Notes: generated by a model from the sequence alone, not told the origin. A DNA stretch of 64,000 nucleotides from Flexivirga endophytica (GCF_014640635.1 NZ_BMHI01000004.1:310001-374000), one strand, 5' to 3'; numbered from the stretch's first letter, positions 34,805-44,839 are shown. Numbers and translations are program-made.

Positions 34805-35518
34805 GTGGCGGATTCGTCGGGGCACGAGCGGGTCCGGCGTCGATCCGGCGATGGGGAGCATCGACTTCCACCAGCGGCTGCGGTGGTGGTCGCGGCAGTG
34901 ACGTACGGGTTCTTGCCGGAGTCGTTGCTGGTGGCGCCCCGGTTCGCCATACCGGGCGTGGAAGTTGTGCTGTTGATCGCGTTGGTGGTCACCAACCCGG
35001 TGCGTATGACCCGGGAGTCCCGGTGGTCACGCGGCGTATCCATGGCGCTGGCGGCCCTGGTCATCGCAACCAATCTCGTCGCGTTGGGCATGCTGATCCG
35101 CGCGCTTGTCGCAGCGAAGACTCCCGGAGGGCCGTTGCTGGTCGCGGCGATGCAGGTGTGGTTGACCAATGTGATCGGGTTCGCGCTGTTGTTCTGGGAA
35201 TTGGACCGCGGCGGGCCGGTGTCGCGTCGGAGTCGGGACCGGGATGAACTGCCGGCGGCCGACTGGCGCTTCTCCCAGGACGAAAACGATGACGCCGTCG
35301 TCGAGGTGGCGATCACCGCGAGTGGCCGCTCCGGCTGGATTCCGACCTTCGTCGATTACCTGTACCTGTCGTTGACGAATTCGAGTGCGTTCAGTCCGAC
35401 CGACACGATGCCGCTCGCCAGTCGCGCCAAGGTGCTGATGGGTGTCGAGGCGACCGCAGCCCTGCTGACTTCGCTGCTGGTCATCGCCCGCGCGGTCGGG
35501 TCGCTCGGTGGGGGCTGA
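34805..35518 (+). CDS. DUF1345-like integral membrane protein
   Basis: 237 aa. A short charged N-terminus precedes about four hydrophobic helices; then a cytoplasmic stretch leads to VDYLYLSLTNSSAFSPTDTMPL, characteristic of DUF1345-type proteins, and a final helix. The GTG at 34805 follows AAGGAGG; the longer in-frame frame from 34550 runs through the Cys-rich gene and is not real. Biochemical role unknown. A SigB/SigF-type promoter precedes it, suggesting stress expression. Confidence 0.7.
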   Translation: MADSSGHERVRRRSGDGEHRLPPAAAVVVAAVTYGFLPESLLVAPRFAIPGVEVVLLIALVVTNPVRMTRESRWSRGVSMALAALVIATNLVALGMLIRALVAAKTPGGPLLVAAMQVWLTNVIGFALLFWELDRGGPVSRRSRDRDELPAADWRFSQDENDDAVVEVAITASGRSGWIPTFVDYLYLSLTNSSAFSPTDTMPLASRAKVLMGVEATAALLTSLLVIARAVGSLGGG

Positions 35519-35553
35519 CCGGCGCACTGGGTCCCTGGTGCGGCGCCGGCACG

Positions 35554-35578
35554 GTTGAGGACGACCATCTGCGGGTAC
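35554..35578 (+). promoter_or_regulatory. SigB/SigF-type promoter upstream of GH15
   Basis: GTTG at 35554-35557, a 15-bp spacer and GGGTAC at 35573-35578. Located 61 bp before the GH15 start; could drive the run of overlapping genes to about 41.8 kb. Confidence 0.6.
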
Positions 35579-35638
35579 GGCACTCGCAGCAGCCCGCTGA
35601 CAGCGAGCGGCGATCGTCGACAGATGGGATGACAGGGC

Positions 35639-37402
35639 GTGGCCACGTGGAACGTGCCCGATGTGCAGCTTCCTCCGCATGTCCTGCGCGAATATGCCCT
35701 GCTGGCGGACGGCGAGCGTGGGGCGGTGATCGGTCCACACGGAGACGTGGTGTGGATGTGCGCCCCGCAGTGGCACGACGATGCCGTCTTCTCCGCGTTG
35801 ATCGGCGGCCCTGGGGTCTACTCCGTGACGCCGACGGACCCCAACATGGTGTGGGGCGGCAGCTACGAGCCACGGTCGCTGATCTGGCACAGCCGATGGG
35901 TGACGACCGATGCCATCATTGAATGCCGGGAAGCGTTGGCACACCCCGGCGATCCTGGCTGCGCCGTGCTGTTGCGGCAGGTTCGTGCCGTGAGCGGCCA
36001 CGCCCGGGTGCGACTTGCTCTCGACGTGCGGGCCGGTTTCGGCAAGGAACCAATGTGCGACGTCCGGCTGGATCACGATGTGTGGGAAGGGCATTCGGGG
36101 GATCAACGGTTCCGCTGGAGCGGGGCCTCGCTGGCCGCGGTGCGCGACGGCAGTCTCATCCAGGAGATCGAACTCGAGCCGGGCCAGCGCCACGATCTGG
36201 TGTTGGAGATCGGCGCAGACCTGGCCGACCATCCGGTGCGGGCGCAGGCTGCGTGGGTGGCAACCGAGCATGCCTGGGCAAAAGACGTGTCGGAAATGAG
36301 CACCAGTCTGGCGCCACGGGATGCGGAGTTGTCGTATGCCGTGCTCCGTGGCATGACCAGTTCGTCCGGAGCGATGGTCGCGGCCGCCACAACAGGACTG
36401 CCGGAACGCGCGGATGCCGGGCGCAACTACGACTACCGCTACGCGTGGATCCGCGACCAGTGTTATGCCGGACAGGCGGTCGGTTCGGTCGGGCCCCTGC
36501 CGTTGCTGGACTCGGCTGTGCAGTTCGTCTCCGAGCGTGTCCTCGCCGACGGTGACAAGCTGCGACCTGCCTACCGGATCGACGGGTTGAACCTGCCGGA
36601 GGAGCACGACCTGGACCTGCCCGGCTATCCGGGCGGCGTCGCCAAGACCGGCAACTGGGTCAATGACCAATACCAGCTGGATGCCTGTGGCGAGGCGCTG
36701 CTACTGCTGGCCAGCGCTGCACGACACGACCACCTGGACGTGCAGCACTGGGACGCCGTACAGGCATTGGTGACCGCGATCGAGCACACCTGGACCGAGC
36801 CGGACAACGGCATCTGGGAGCTGGATCCCAAGCACTGGGCGCACTCCCGGCTGATGTGCGCGTCCGGGCTGCGACGGATCGCCCGCTACGCCCCCCGGCA
36901 GGAGGCGGCGGGCTGGGTCGGGCTGGCCGACACGATTGTGGCCAGCGCGGCGTCAGACTGCGTCACCGCCGGCGGCCGGTGGAAACGGGCTCCGGACGAC
37001 GACCGCGTCGACGCCGCCTTGCTGCTGCCTGCGATCCGAGGCGGCGTGCCCCCCGACGACCCGCGCAGCGTCGCGACATACAACGCGGTGCAGGCGGACC
37101 TCAGCCAGGACGGCTACGTCTACCGCTTCCGCCAGGACGCCGGGCCGTTGCAGGAGGCCGAAGGCTCGTTCCTGCTGTGTGGCCAGCTGATGGCGCTGGC
37201 TGCTCAGCAGCAGGGCGACGCGCTGGCGGCCGTGCGCTGGTTCGAGCGCAGCCGTTCCGCCTGCGGCTCGCCCGGCCTCTTCACCGAGGAGTTCGACGTC
37301 GAACAGCGGCAGTTGCGCGGCAACTTTCCACAGGCGTTCGTGCACGCACTCACCCTCGAAACAGCACACGCACTGACGCGACCCGCAGGAGGCACCTCAT
37401 GA
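35639..37402 (+). CDS. Glycoside hydrolase family 15 protein
   Basis: 587-aa (alpha/alpha)6-barrel glucoamylase/trehalase-type hydrolase. Markers are YALLADGERGAVIGPHGDVVWMC at the N-terminal domain and YDYRYAWIRDQ in the catalytic barrel; actinobacterial members often hydrolyse trehalose or alpha-glucans. No signal peptide is evident, so it probably acts on an internal polymer or trehalose. GTG start at 35639. Its stop overlaps the SDR start (ATGA). Confidence 0.85.
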   Translation: MATWNVPDVQLPPHVLREYALLADGERGAVIGPHGDVVWMCAPQWHDDAVFSALIGGPGVYSVTPTDPNMVWGGSYEPRSLIWHSRWVTTDAIIECREALAHPGDPGCAVLLRQVRAVSGHARVRLALDVRAGFGKEPMCDVRLDHDVWEGHSGDQRFRWSGASLAAVRDGSLIQEIELEPGQRHDLVLEIGADLADHPVRAQAAWVATEHAWAKDVSEMSTSLAPRDAELSYAVLRGMTSSSGAMVAAATTGLPERADAGRNYDYRYAWIRDQCYAGQAVGSVGPLPLLDSAVQFVSERVLADGDKLRPAYRIDGLNLPEEHDLDLPGYPGGVAKTGNWVNDQYQLDACGEALLLLASAARHDHLDVQHWDAVQALVTAIEHTWTEPDNGIWELDPKHWAHSRLMCASGLRRIARYAPRQEAAGWVGLADTIVASAASDCVTAGGRWKRAPDDDRVDAALLLPAIRGGVPPDDPRSVATYNAVQADLSQDGYVYRFRQDAGPLQEAEGSFLLCGQLMALAAQQQGDALAAVRWFERSRSACGSPGLFTEEFDVEQRQLRGNFPQAFVHALTLETAHALTRPAGGTS

Positions 37403-38424
37403 CCAAGAAACAGCAACGCCCGCAGACCGTGGTCGTCACCGGTGCGAGCGCAGGGATCGGCCGGGCTGCCGCGATCGCCTTCGGGGCGCGCGGGGACCGG
37501 GTAGCACTACTGGCTCGCGGAGACGCCGGCCTGCAGGGCGCGGCACAGGAAGTCCGAGGCGCCGGCGGTCAGGCGATGACGGTGTCCACCGACGTGGCCG
37601 AACACGACCAGATCGAGCGGGCAGCGGTGCAGGTCGAGGCGCAGTTCGGCGAGATCGACGTTTGGGTCAACGTCGCGTTCACCTCGGTCTTCGCACCGGT
37701 CTGGGAGATCGAGCCGGCGGAGTTCGAGCGGGTCACCAAGGTCACCTACCTCGGGTTCGTCTACGGCACGATGACCGCACTGCGCAGGTTCCGGCCACGG
37801 GATCGCGGCACCATCGTGCAGGTCGGCTCCGCGCTGGCCTATCGCGGCATACCGCTGCAATCGGCATACTGCGGCGGCAAGCACGCCATCCAGGGCTTCA
37901 ACGAGGCACTGCGTTGCGAGTTGCTGCACGAGAAGTCCAGCGTGCACACGACGATGGTGCAGATGCCGGGCACCAACACCCCGCAGTTCACCTGGGTGCG
38001 TTCCCGGCTGCCCGACGACGCGCAACCGGTGCCGCCGATCTATCAGCCCGAGATCCCCGGTCGTGCCGTCGTGTATGCCGCCGAGCATCCACGCCGTCGC
38101 GAATACTGGGTCGGCGGCAGCACCGTCGGGACGCTGCTGGCCAACGCAGTAGTCCCCGGCATTCTCGACCGCTATCTCGGGCGCACCGGTTTCTCCTCAC
38201 AGCAGACCGACCAGCGGCGCGAGCCTGATCAGCCGGACAACCTCTTCAGTCCGGCCGACCAGGACCGCGACTACGGCACCCACGGCCCGTTCGATGAGCA
38301 GGCAACGGACACCTGCTACCAATTGACCGCCTCGCACAACCACGTCGGACTTGCCGTCGCTGCGGCCGCTGCCGGCGCCGGGATGGTCGGCCTGACAGTG
38401 ACCCTACGGCGGCGGTTGCGCTGA
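37399..38424 (+). CDS. Short-chain dehydrogenase/reductase with C-terminal membrane segment
   Basis: 341-aa SDR. NAD(P)-binding TGASAGIG is near residues 15-22 and the catalytic S-x12-Y-x3-K appears as VGSALAY ... YCGGK near residues 140-160. A roughly 60-residue linker and a C-terminal hydrophobic segment (LAVAAAAAGAGMVGLTV) suggest membrane anchoring. Begins by ATGA overlap with the GH15 gene. Substrate unknown. Confidence 0.85.
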   Translation: MTKKQQRPQTVVVTGASAGIGRAAAIAFGARGDRVALLARGDAGLQGAAQEVRGAGGQAMTVSTDVAEHDQIERAAVQVEAQFGEIDVWVNVAFTSVFAPVWEIEPAEFERVTKVTYLGFVYGTMTALRRFRPRDRGTIVQVGSALAYRGIPLQSAYCGGKHAIQGFNEALRCELLHEKSSVHTTMVQMPGTNTPQFTWVRSRLPDDAQPVPPIYQPEIPGRAVVYAAEHPRRREYWVGGSTVGTLLANAVVPGILDRYLGRTGFSSQQTDQRREPDQPDNLFSPADQDRDYGTHGPFDEQATDTCYQLTASHNHVGLAVAAAAAGAGMVGLTVTLRRRLR

Positions 38425-38783
38425 TGCGTGCCGAAGTCGCCCTGACCGGCGCGAGAGCAGCATGCGGTCTCACACTGGCGTGCCGGCAGTCCCTGCTCGA
38501 CCGGCTGCAGGGCGGGCGGATGCTGCTCCAAGCCGGCGCCGAAACCTGGGCGCGCGGCGCATCGGGCCTGGCCCGGTCGGACACCGCCACGGGCTACACC
38601 GCCGCGGCAGCGATCGATGCGCTGCACGGAGTCTCCATGCTGGCGATCGCCATCTGGCCCAGCCATCGTCGCCAGGCGTCGGCATCCGCGGCTGTCGCGT
38701 TCCTCTTCGCGGTCGGCGACCTGCTGGTGCGTCGCACCGACCGGCCGCACCGGCTGACCACCGTTTTGCTGATGGAGGTATGA
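38424..38783 (+). CDS. Small hypothetical protein
   Basis: 119 aa, starting on the SDR stop (TGATG). Contains hydrophobic segments around residues 60-80 and 88-105, so possibly a small membrane protein. No recognised family. Tightly packed in the GH15-to-GMC gene series. Confidence 0.6.
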   Translation: MRAEVALTGARAACGLTLACRQSLLDRLQGGRMLLQAGAETWARGASGLARSDTATGYTAAAAIDALHGVSMLAIAIWPSHRRQASASAAVAFLFAVGDLLVRRTDRPHRLTTVLLMEV

Positions 38784-38784
38784 A

Positions 38785-39255
38785 ATGTCGTTGTTCCGAA
38801 TGGGTTCCGCGCAATCCAGTGGGGTCGTCCACCTGATCGACCGAGCCGTGGCGAATGTCGAGCACGGCCGTTTTGAGCAGTCGCTGTCCGGGCTCACCGC
38901 GATGGCCGCACTGGTGACCACGGCCGAGATCTACCTCGAGCACTACAAGGCCGGGTTCGGCAACAAGTGGATGTGGTCACCAGTCCTGGTGACGCCGCCG
39001 GTCGTGGTCGCCGGCGTCGCCGGGGTGTTCAGCAAGAAGTGGGCCAAGACGGCACTGCCGGTCACGGCGGCGGCATACACGCTGAACGGTTTGGCGGGGG
39101 AGTACTTCCACGCCCGCGGCGTCTCGCGCAAGCCGGGCGGCTGGAAGAACGCGTCATACAACGTGCCGATGGGGCCGCCCATCGCCGCGCCGGGGCTGAT
39201 GTGCGTCGTTGGCGGGATGGGGATCCTCGCGGCGATCCTGCGGCGGGAGAAGTGA
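38785..39255 (+). CDS. Hypothetical membrane protein
   Basis: 156 aa with hydrophobic segments near residues 35-50, 70-85, 92-110 and 133-150. Starts one base after the previous stop, with GATGGAGGT upstream. It precedes the gluconate-dehydrogenase subunit-3 protein by a 1-bp overlap, so it may be part of a membrane-bound redox unit; that role is inferred from position only. Confidence 0.65.
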   Translation: MSLFRMGSAQSSGVVHLIDRAVANVEHGRFEQSLSGLTAMAALVTTAEIYLEHYKAGFGNKWMWSPVLVTPPVVVAGVAGVFSKKWAKTALPVTAAAYTLNGLAGEYFHARGVSRKPGGWKNASYNVPMGPPIAAPGLMCVVGGMGILAAILRREK

Positions 39256-40067
39256 TGCCGAGCAGGAGCGACGACAACGCGATCGACAAGGACCCGATCG
39301 ACAAGGACCCGATCGACAAGGGCCCGATCGACAAGGACAAGGGCGAGCACCTGCCGCACCTGCGTGCGGATGGGGCGCCGCCGCGTCCCTCGTGGTTGCC
39401 GCGGCAGCGGCGGGGGATCACCCCGCAGATGATCGGGCGCTACCCGGACTATGACGTGCTGGAGAATGCCGACACATGGGACGAGATGACCCGCGGTGTC
39501 GTCCTGGCACGGCTCGACCCGCCCGGTCCACTGCGCTTCTTCGAACCATCGGAGGAAGCCACCCTGCGCGCGTTCTGCGACGTCACCACCGGGCAGGACG
39601 AGGACCCGCGGGTCCCGGTGGCCGAGTCCGTGGACGCGAAACTCGCGGACGGCAAGCTGGACGGCTTCCAGTACGCCGACATGCCGGACGACCGCGACAC
39701 CTGGCACCTGGTGCTGGCCGGCCTGGACGAGTCCGCGCACGAGCGGTTCCGGACCGGGTTCGGACAGTGCCGGCTCGACGAGCAGGAGCAGCTCGTCCGC
39801 GATTTCGCCGCGGGACGACTGAGCGGCGGTTCCTGGAACGAGCTCAACGTCAGCCGCGCGTGGTCGGTGTGCATGCGCGCCATACTCTCCGGCTTCTACT
39901 CCCACCCCTGGGCGTGGAACGAGATCGGCTTCGGCGGCCCCGCCTATCCCCGCGGGTACATGCGCACCGGGGCCCTGAACACCACTGAACCGTCCGAGAG
40001 CCGCGGCGCCACTCAGGAGGACCCGGTAGGCACAGTGCGCCGCGAGTCCGAGGAGTTTCCCGGATGA
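39255..40067 (+). CDS. Gluconate 2-dehydrogenase subunit 3 family protein
   Basis: 270 aa. The N-terminus has a tandem repeat of IDKDP (about four copies, residues 10-28), an unusual charged extension. The rest resembles the small subunit that accompanies GMC flavoproteins (helical segment with LRAFCDVTTGQDEDPRVPV and terminal FYSHPWAWNEIGFGGPAYPRGY). No Tat signal was seen. Overlaps the GMC gene by ATGA, the usual pairing for this family. Confidence 0.8.
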   Translation: MPSRSDDNAIDKDPIDKDPIDKGPIDKDKGEHLPHLRADGAPPRPSWLPRQRRGITPQMIGRYPDYDVLENADTWDEMTRGVVLARLDPPGPLRFFEPSEEATLRAFCDVTTGQDEDPRVPVAESVDAKLADGKLDGFQYADMPDDRDTWHLVLAGLDESAHERFRTGFGQCRLDEQEQLVRDFAAGRLSGGSWNELNVSRAWSVCMRAILSGFYSHPWAWNEIGFGGPAYPRGYMRTGALNTTEPSESRGATQEDPVGTVRRESEEFPG

Positions 40068-41782
40068 GCATCAAGGATCGCCTGCGCAACGCCGCCAAGG
40101 GGTCGATCGGCCCGGCCGACAACGATTCCCGTTTCCTGCTCGACGTGCACTCGCGTGCTCTGCCGGGCCGGCAGACGATGCAGCAGTACGACGACGATGA
40201 CGAGGTCGACCTGGCGATCGTCGGCGCCGGTGCCGGCGGGTCGGTGCTCGCGCAGCGCCTGGCCCGCAAGGGCTGGCGCATCGTGGTGATCGAGGCCGGA
40301 CCGTTCTGGGACCCGGACAAGGACTGGGTCTCCGACGAAGCCGGCTCGCACGGTCTCTACTGGACGGGCAAGCGGATCATCGGGGGAGCGGACCCGATCG
40401 AGTTGGGCAAGAACAACTCCGGCCACGGTGTCGGCGGCTCGATGGTGCACTACGCCGGTTACACCCCGCGCTTCCACCCGTCGGACCTGGAGACGTTCAC
40501 TCGCGACGGTGTCGGTGCCGACTGGCCGATCCGTTACGAGGACCTGTTGCCGCACTACGAACGGGTGGAACGGGAGCTGCCCGTCTCCGGGCAGAACTGG
40601 CCGTGGGGTCACCCGCACAGCTATCCGTTCAGCCCGCACCCGGTGTCCGAGGCCGCCAACGTCGTATGGCGAGGTGCCGAGCAGCTCGGCATCGGGATGC
40701 GAGTGGGACCGGTGGGCATCGTCAACGGCACCTTCGGCAACCGGCCGCACTGCATCTACCGTGGCTATTGCCTACAGGGTTGCAAGGTCAACGCCAAGGC
40801 AAGCCCGCTCGTCACGCACCTGCCGGATGCGTTGGCGCACAGTGTCGAGATCCGCTCGGACTGTATGGCGGCGCGGATCGAGCTGGACGAGTCCGGGCGC
40901 GCTCGCGGCGTGGTCTACCTGTCCGAACCCGGAGGAGCCGAGCGGCTGCAGCGGGCGAAATTCGTTGCCGTTGCGGGGTATTCGATCGAGACACCGCGCC
41001 TCTTGCTGGCGTCGACATCCGCGCGTTTCCCGCACGGACTGTGCAACGACCACGACGTGGTCGGTCGCTACGTGATGGTGCAGGGTGCCACCCAGACCGC
41101 AGGTCGATGGCCGGAGGAGCTGCGAATGTACAAAGCGCCGCCACCGCAGGTCTCCAGCGAGGACTACTACGAGACCGACACCTCTCGCGGGTTCGCACGC
41201 GGCTTCTCGATCCAGACGGTCTCCCCACTGCCGATCGGTTGGGCCGAGCACGTGCTCGCCGACGGTCACTGGGGTCGTGCCATGCGCGAATACATGCGCG
41301 ACTACAACCACTGGGCGACCGTGGGTGTGCTCAACGAGTTGCTCGCCCACCCGGACAACCGCATCACGCTCGCCGACGAGGTCGACGCCTACGGCCTACC
41401 GGTGGCGCGGATGGACTATTCGCTCACCGAGAACGACAAGGCCAACGAGGCCTACTCGACCAAGGTGATTACCGACATCCTGAAGGCCGGCGGCGCCCAG
41501 GACGTCTTGACCATCCACCGCTATGCGCACCTGATCGGCGGGGCACGGATGGGCAGCTCACCCGGGACCAGCGTGGTGGACGCCAACCAGCGGTCCTGGG
41601 CGGTGCCCAACCTCTTCCTCGCCGACGGGTCGGTCTGCCCCACCCAAGGGTCGGCCAACCCGGCGCTGACGATCATGGCGCTGGCATCCCGCCTCGCCGA
41701 GCGGATGGCGGACGGGTCGGCCATGTCCGACGATCCCGAGCAGCGGGCGGGGCCTTTCCGTGCGCGACAGCCGGTCGGGTGA
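40064..41782 (+). CDS. GMC-family FAD oxidoreductase
   Basis: 572 aa. FAD-binding VDLAIVGAGAGGSVLAQRL near residue 45, and C-terminal GMC motif HLIGGARMGSSP and DGSVCPTQGSANPALTIMALA. With the preceding subunit-3 protein it resembles a gluconate or sugar/alcohol 2-dehydrogenase dimer that passes electrons to the respiratory chain; a cytochrome subunit is not seen next to it. Substrate undetermined. Confidence 0.88.
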   Translation: MSIKDRLRNAAKGSIGPADNDSRFLLDVHSRALPGRQTMQQYDDDDEVDLAIVGAGAGGSVLAQRLARKGWRIVVIEAGPFWDPDKDWVSDEAGSHGLYWTGKRIIGGADPIELGKNNSGHGVGGSMVHYAGYTPRFHPSDLETFTRDGVGADWPIRYEDLLPHYERVERELPVSGQNWPWGHPHSYPFSPHPVSEAANVVWRGAEQLGIGMRVGPVGIVNGTFGNRPHCIYRGYCLQGCKVNAKASPLVTHLPDALAHSVEIRSDCMAARIELDESGRARGVVYLSEPGGAERLQRAKFVAVAGYSIETPRLLLASTSARFPHGLCNDHDVVGRYVMVQGATQTAGRWPEELRMYKAPPPQVSSEDYYETDTSRGFARGFSIQTVSPLPIGWAEHVLADGHWGRAMREYMRDYNHWATVGVLNELLAHPDNRITLADEVDAYGLPVARMDYSLTENDKANEAYSTKVITDILKAGGAQDVLTIHRYAHLIGGARMGSSPGTSVVDANQRSWAVPNLFLADGSVCPTQGSANPALTIMALASRLAERMADGSAMSDDPEQRAGPFRARQPVG

Positions 41783-41841
41783 CAACCTGCCCGAGCGCGT
41801 GAATTCTTGCCCGATTGCACTGCAAGTTAAGGAGATACAGC

Positions 41842-43656
41842 ATGAGCGACACCGTCAGTGACTTCGTCATCGACCGACTCATCGAGTGGGATCTGCACCA
41901 GTTCTACGGTTTCCCGGGCGACGGGATCGGCGGTTTCGACGGCGCCCTGGAGCGAGGTGAGCGGGATGACAAGGCGTTCCGCTACATTCGCCCCACCCAC
42001 GAGGAGATCGCTGCCTTCATGGCGTGTGCGCACGCCAAATTCACCGGCGACGTCGGCGTCTGCATCGCCACGTCCGGGCCGGGCGCCATACATCTGCTCA
42101 ATGGTCTGTACGACGCGAAGATGGACAACCAGCCGGTGGTGGCCATCGTCGGACAGCAGGGCCGGGCGGCCTTCGGGAGCGACACCCAACAGCAGGTCGA
42201 CCTGGAGCGGGTCTACCAGGACGTCGCCGGTTACGTGCAGACCGTCGTCACCCCGATGCAGGCGCAACTCGTGGTCGACCGTGCCGTGCGCATCGCGGCC
42301 GCCGAGCGGTGTCCCACGGTGGTGATCCTGCCGGCCGACGTGCAGAACCTGCCGATGGAGGAGCCGGCGATGGAGCACTGGGTGGCGCGTACCGGTGTCG
42401 GATACGCGTCCACGGTGCTCACCCCGGAGCACGAGGAGTTGCAGCGTGCGGCCGACGTGCTCAACGCCGGCAGCAAGGTCGCGATGATCGTCGGACAGGG
42501 CGCGCGCGGCGCGACCGACGAGGTCATTGCGATCGCCGAGCAACTGGGTGCCGGAGTCATCACCGCGCTGCTCGGAAAGGACGTCATACCAGGCGATCTG
42601 CCCTATCACACGCAACAGCTCGGCCTCCTCGGTTCGAAGCCCAGTTACGACATGATGCAGGACTGCGACACGTTGCTGATGATCGGCAGCAACTACCCGT
42701 ATGCCGAGTTCCTGCCCGAGACCGGACAGGCGCGCGGGGTGCAGATCGACCTGGCGGCGGGGCATCTCAGCCTGCGCTACCCGATGGAGGTCAATCTGGC
42801 CGGCGACGCGAAGGCGACGATGACCGCACTCCTGCCGTTGCTGCACCGCCAGGAGGACCGGTCGTGGCAGGAGAAGGTCGTCGGGGGCATGCAGGACTGG
42901 GAGCAGGTGCTGACCGAGGAGGCCGGGACCGAGGCGGACCCGATCAACCCGCGCTCCGTCTACCACGAGCTCAACAAGCGGCTGCCGTCCGACGTGATCG
43001 TCACCGCGGACGCCGGGTCAACGGCGGACTGGTATGGCCACCACATCAAGCTCGGCCGCAAGGCCAGTGGCAACCTGTCCGGAATGCTCGCCTCCATGCT
43101 CGCTGCCATGCCGTATGCCGTCTCCGCCAAGTTCGCCCATCCGGACCGCCCGGTCGTCTGCACGATCGGCGACGGCGCGTTCCAGATGCTCGGCATGAAC
43201 GAGCTGATCACGGTCAAGCGGCACTGGAAGTCATGGGAGAACCCGCAGTTCATCGTCCTGGTGTCGAACAACGGTGACCTCAATCAGGTTTCGTGGGAGA
43301 TGCGCGAGGCCGGCGATCCACGTTACGACACCTCCCAGTTGGTCGAGCGGATCGATTACGCCGGTTACGCGAAGCTGCTGGGACTGGAGGGGATCACCGT
43401 CGAGCGACCGGAGGACGTGGCCGGCGCGTGGGACGCCGCCTTTGCCGCGGACCGTCCGGTGGTGCTCGATGTGCACACCGATCCGAACGTGCCGCCGTTG
43501 CCGGCGCACATATCGCTGCAGGAGGCCAAGGGCTTCCTGGCCGCGATGCGCAAGGGCGACCCCGCAGAGGCGTCGGTCATCCGCGACTCGATGAAGGCCA
43601 TGGGTGCCGAGCTGAAGGCGGGCGTCAAGAACGCGCTCGGGCGGGACGATGGCTGA
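41842..43656 (+). CDS. Thiamine-diphosphate-dependent enzyme (acetolactate synthase/pyruvate oxidase-like)
   Basis: 604 aa. The N-terminal pyrimidine domain has GFPGDGIGGFDGAL and the conserved Glu in PTHEEIAAFMACAHAK; the central domain follows; the C-terminal GDGAFQMLGMNELITV with NN later is the TPP/Mg motif. Closest in style to actinobacterial pyruvate-oxidase/acetolactate-synthase-like proteins of unknown substrate. ATG 41842 follows TTAAGGAGATA. The enolase-superfamily gene overlaps its end. Confidence 0.85.
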   Translation: MSDTVSDFVIDRLIEWDLHQFYGFPGDGIGGFDGALERGERDDKAFRYIRPTHEEIAAFMACAHAKFTGDVGVCIATSGPGAIHLLNGLYDAKMDNQPVVAIVGQQGRAAFGSDTQQQVDLERVYQDVAGYVQTVVTPMQAQLVVDRAVRIAAAERCPTVVILPADVQNLPMEEPAMEHWVARTGVGYASTVLTPEHEELQRAADVLNAGSKVAMIVGQGARGATDEVIAIAEQLGAGVITALLGKDVIPGDLPYHTQQLGLLGSKPSYDMMQDCDTLLMIGSNYPYAEFLPETGQARGVQIDLAAGHLSLRYPMEVNLAGDAKATMTALLPLLHRQEDRSWQEKVVGGMQDWEQVLTEEAGTEADPINPRSVYHELNKRLPSDVIVTADAGSTADWYGHHIKLGRKASGNLSGMLASMLAAMPYAVSAKFAHPDRPVVCTIGDGAFQMLGMNELITVKRHWKSWENPQFIVLVSNNGDLNQVSWEMREAGDPRYDTSQLVERIDYAGYAKLLGLEGITVERPEDVAGAWDAAFAADRPVVLDVHTDPNVPPLPAHISLQEAKGFLAAMRKGDPAEASVIRDSMKAMGAELKAGVKNALGRDDG

Positions 43657-44773
43657 GAGTTCGGTCCACGCTGTCCGGGGCAGCGTCCCGGTGCAACGGA
43701 TCGAGGCTGCGATCTACCGATTCCCCACGGACGCACCGGAATCCGACGGAACGCTGGCCTGGGAGGCCACCACGATGATCATCGTCCGTGCCCACGCCGA
43801 CGGCCGGCTCGGGATCGGTTACACCTATGCGAGGCAGGCGGTTGCGACGGTGGTCACCGAGACGCTGGCCGACGTCGTGCGGGGCCGGGACGCGCTCACG
43901 CCGTCCGCTTCGTGGGCCGCGATGCAGCACCAGGTCCGCAACCTCGGCAAGCCCGGCATCGCCGCGCAGGCCATCGCCGCCGTCGACATCGCCCTGTGGG
44001 ACCTCTACGCCACCCTGATCGGACAGTCCCTGTCGGTCGCGGCGGGCGCGGTGCACTCAGGAGTGCCGGTCTACGGCAGCGGCGGATTCACGTCATACGA
44101 CGACGAGCAGCTCACCGAGCAACTGACCGGCTGGGTGGAGGCCGGCATCCCGCGGGTCAAGATCAAGGTGGGGCGTGACCCCGAACGCGATGAACATCGG
44201 GTCTCGCTGGCCCGCAACACGATCGGCCCGGACGTGGAGTTGTATGTCGACGCGAATGGCGCCTATCAGCGCAAGCAGGCGCTGGCCTGGGCGGAGCGCT
44301 TCGCGGCGTATGACGTGCGCTGGTTCGAGGAGCCGGTCAGCTCCGACGACCTGGCGGGCCTGCGCCTGATCCGCGACCGCGGACCGGCCGGAATGGACGT
44401 GACCGCAGGGGAGTACGGCTACCACCTGCCCTACTTCCAGCAGATGCTGGACGCGGGCGCGGTCGATTGCCTGCAGGCCGACGCCACCCGATGTCTCGGG
44501 GTCAGCGGGATCCTGCGGGTCGCCGCACTCGCCGATGCGCGCAGCATGGACCTGTCGCTGCACTGCGCTCCGCAGGTCAGCGCGCACGTCGGCACGGCGA
44601 TCTGGCACCTGCGGCACCTGGAGTACTTCCACGACCACACGCGCATCGAGCAACTCGCGTTCGACGGTGTGCTGCAACCGGATTCGCACGGTGTGCTCGT
44701 GCCGGACCGGGGTCGGCCCGGGCTCGGCATCACGGTGCGTGAATCGGACATCGCGCCGTACCGGACGGGCTGA
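43649..44773 (+). CDS. Mandelate racemase/muconate-lactonizing (enolase superfamily) protein
   Basis: 374 aa. Superfamily barrel residues are evident: VKIKVG lysine pair, DANGAYQ, WFEEPVSS, GEYGYHL and a late HCAPQ histidine, so metal-assisted proton abstraction from a carboxylate is expected, probably an acid-sugar dehydratase or related. Overlaps the TPP-enzyme gene by 8 bp. Together they may form a small acid catabolic unit; substrate unknown. Confidence 0.83.
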   Translation: MAESSVHAVRGSVPVQRIEAAIYRFPTDAPESDGTLAWEATTMIIVRAHADGRLGIGYTYARQAVATVVTETLADVVRGRDALTPSASWAAMQHQVRNLGKPGIAAQAIAAVDIALWDLYATLIGQSLSVAAGAVHSGVPVYGSGGFTSYDDEQLTEQLTGWVEAGIPRVKIKVGRDPERDEHRVSLARNTIGPDVELYVDANGAYQRKQALAWAERFAAYDVRWFEEPVSSDDLAGLRLIRDRGPAGMDVTAGEYGYHLPYFQQMLDAGAVDCLQADATRCLGVSGILRVAALADARSMDLSLHCAPQVSAHVGTAIWHLRHLEYFHDHTRIEQLAFDGVLQPDSHGVLVPDRGRPGLGITVRESDIAPYRTG

Positions 44774-44839
44774 CTGTCGAACGGCGTGCATCGAACGGCG
44801 GCCGGTGGGTACTCCCGTGGAATGGACACGAGGAGAGGC

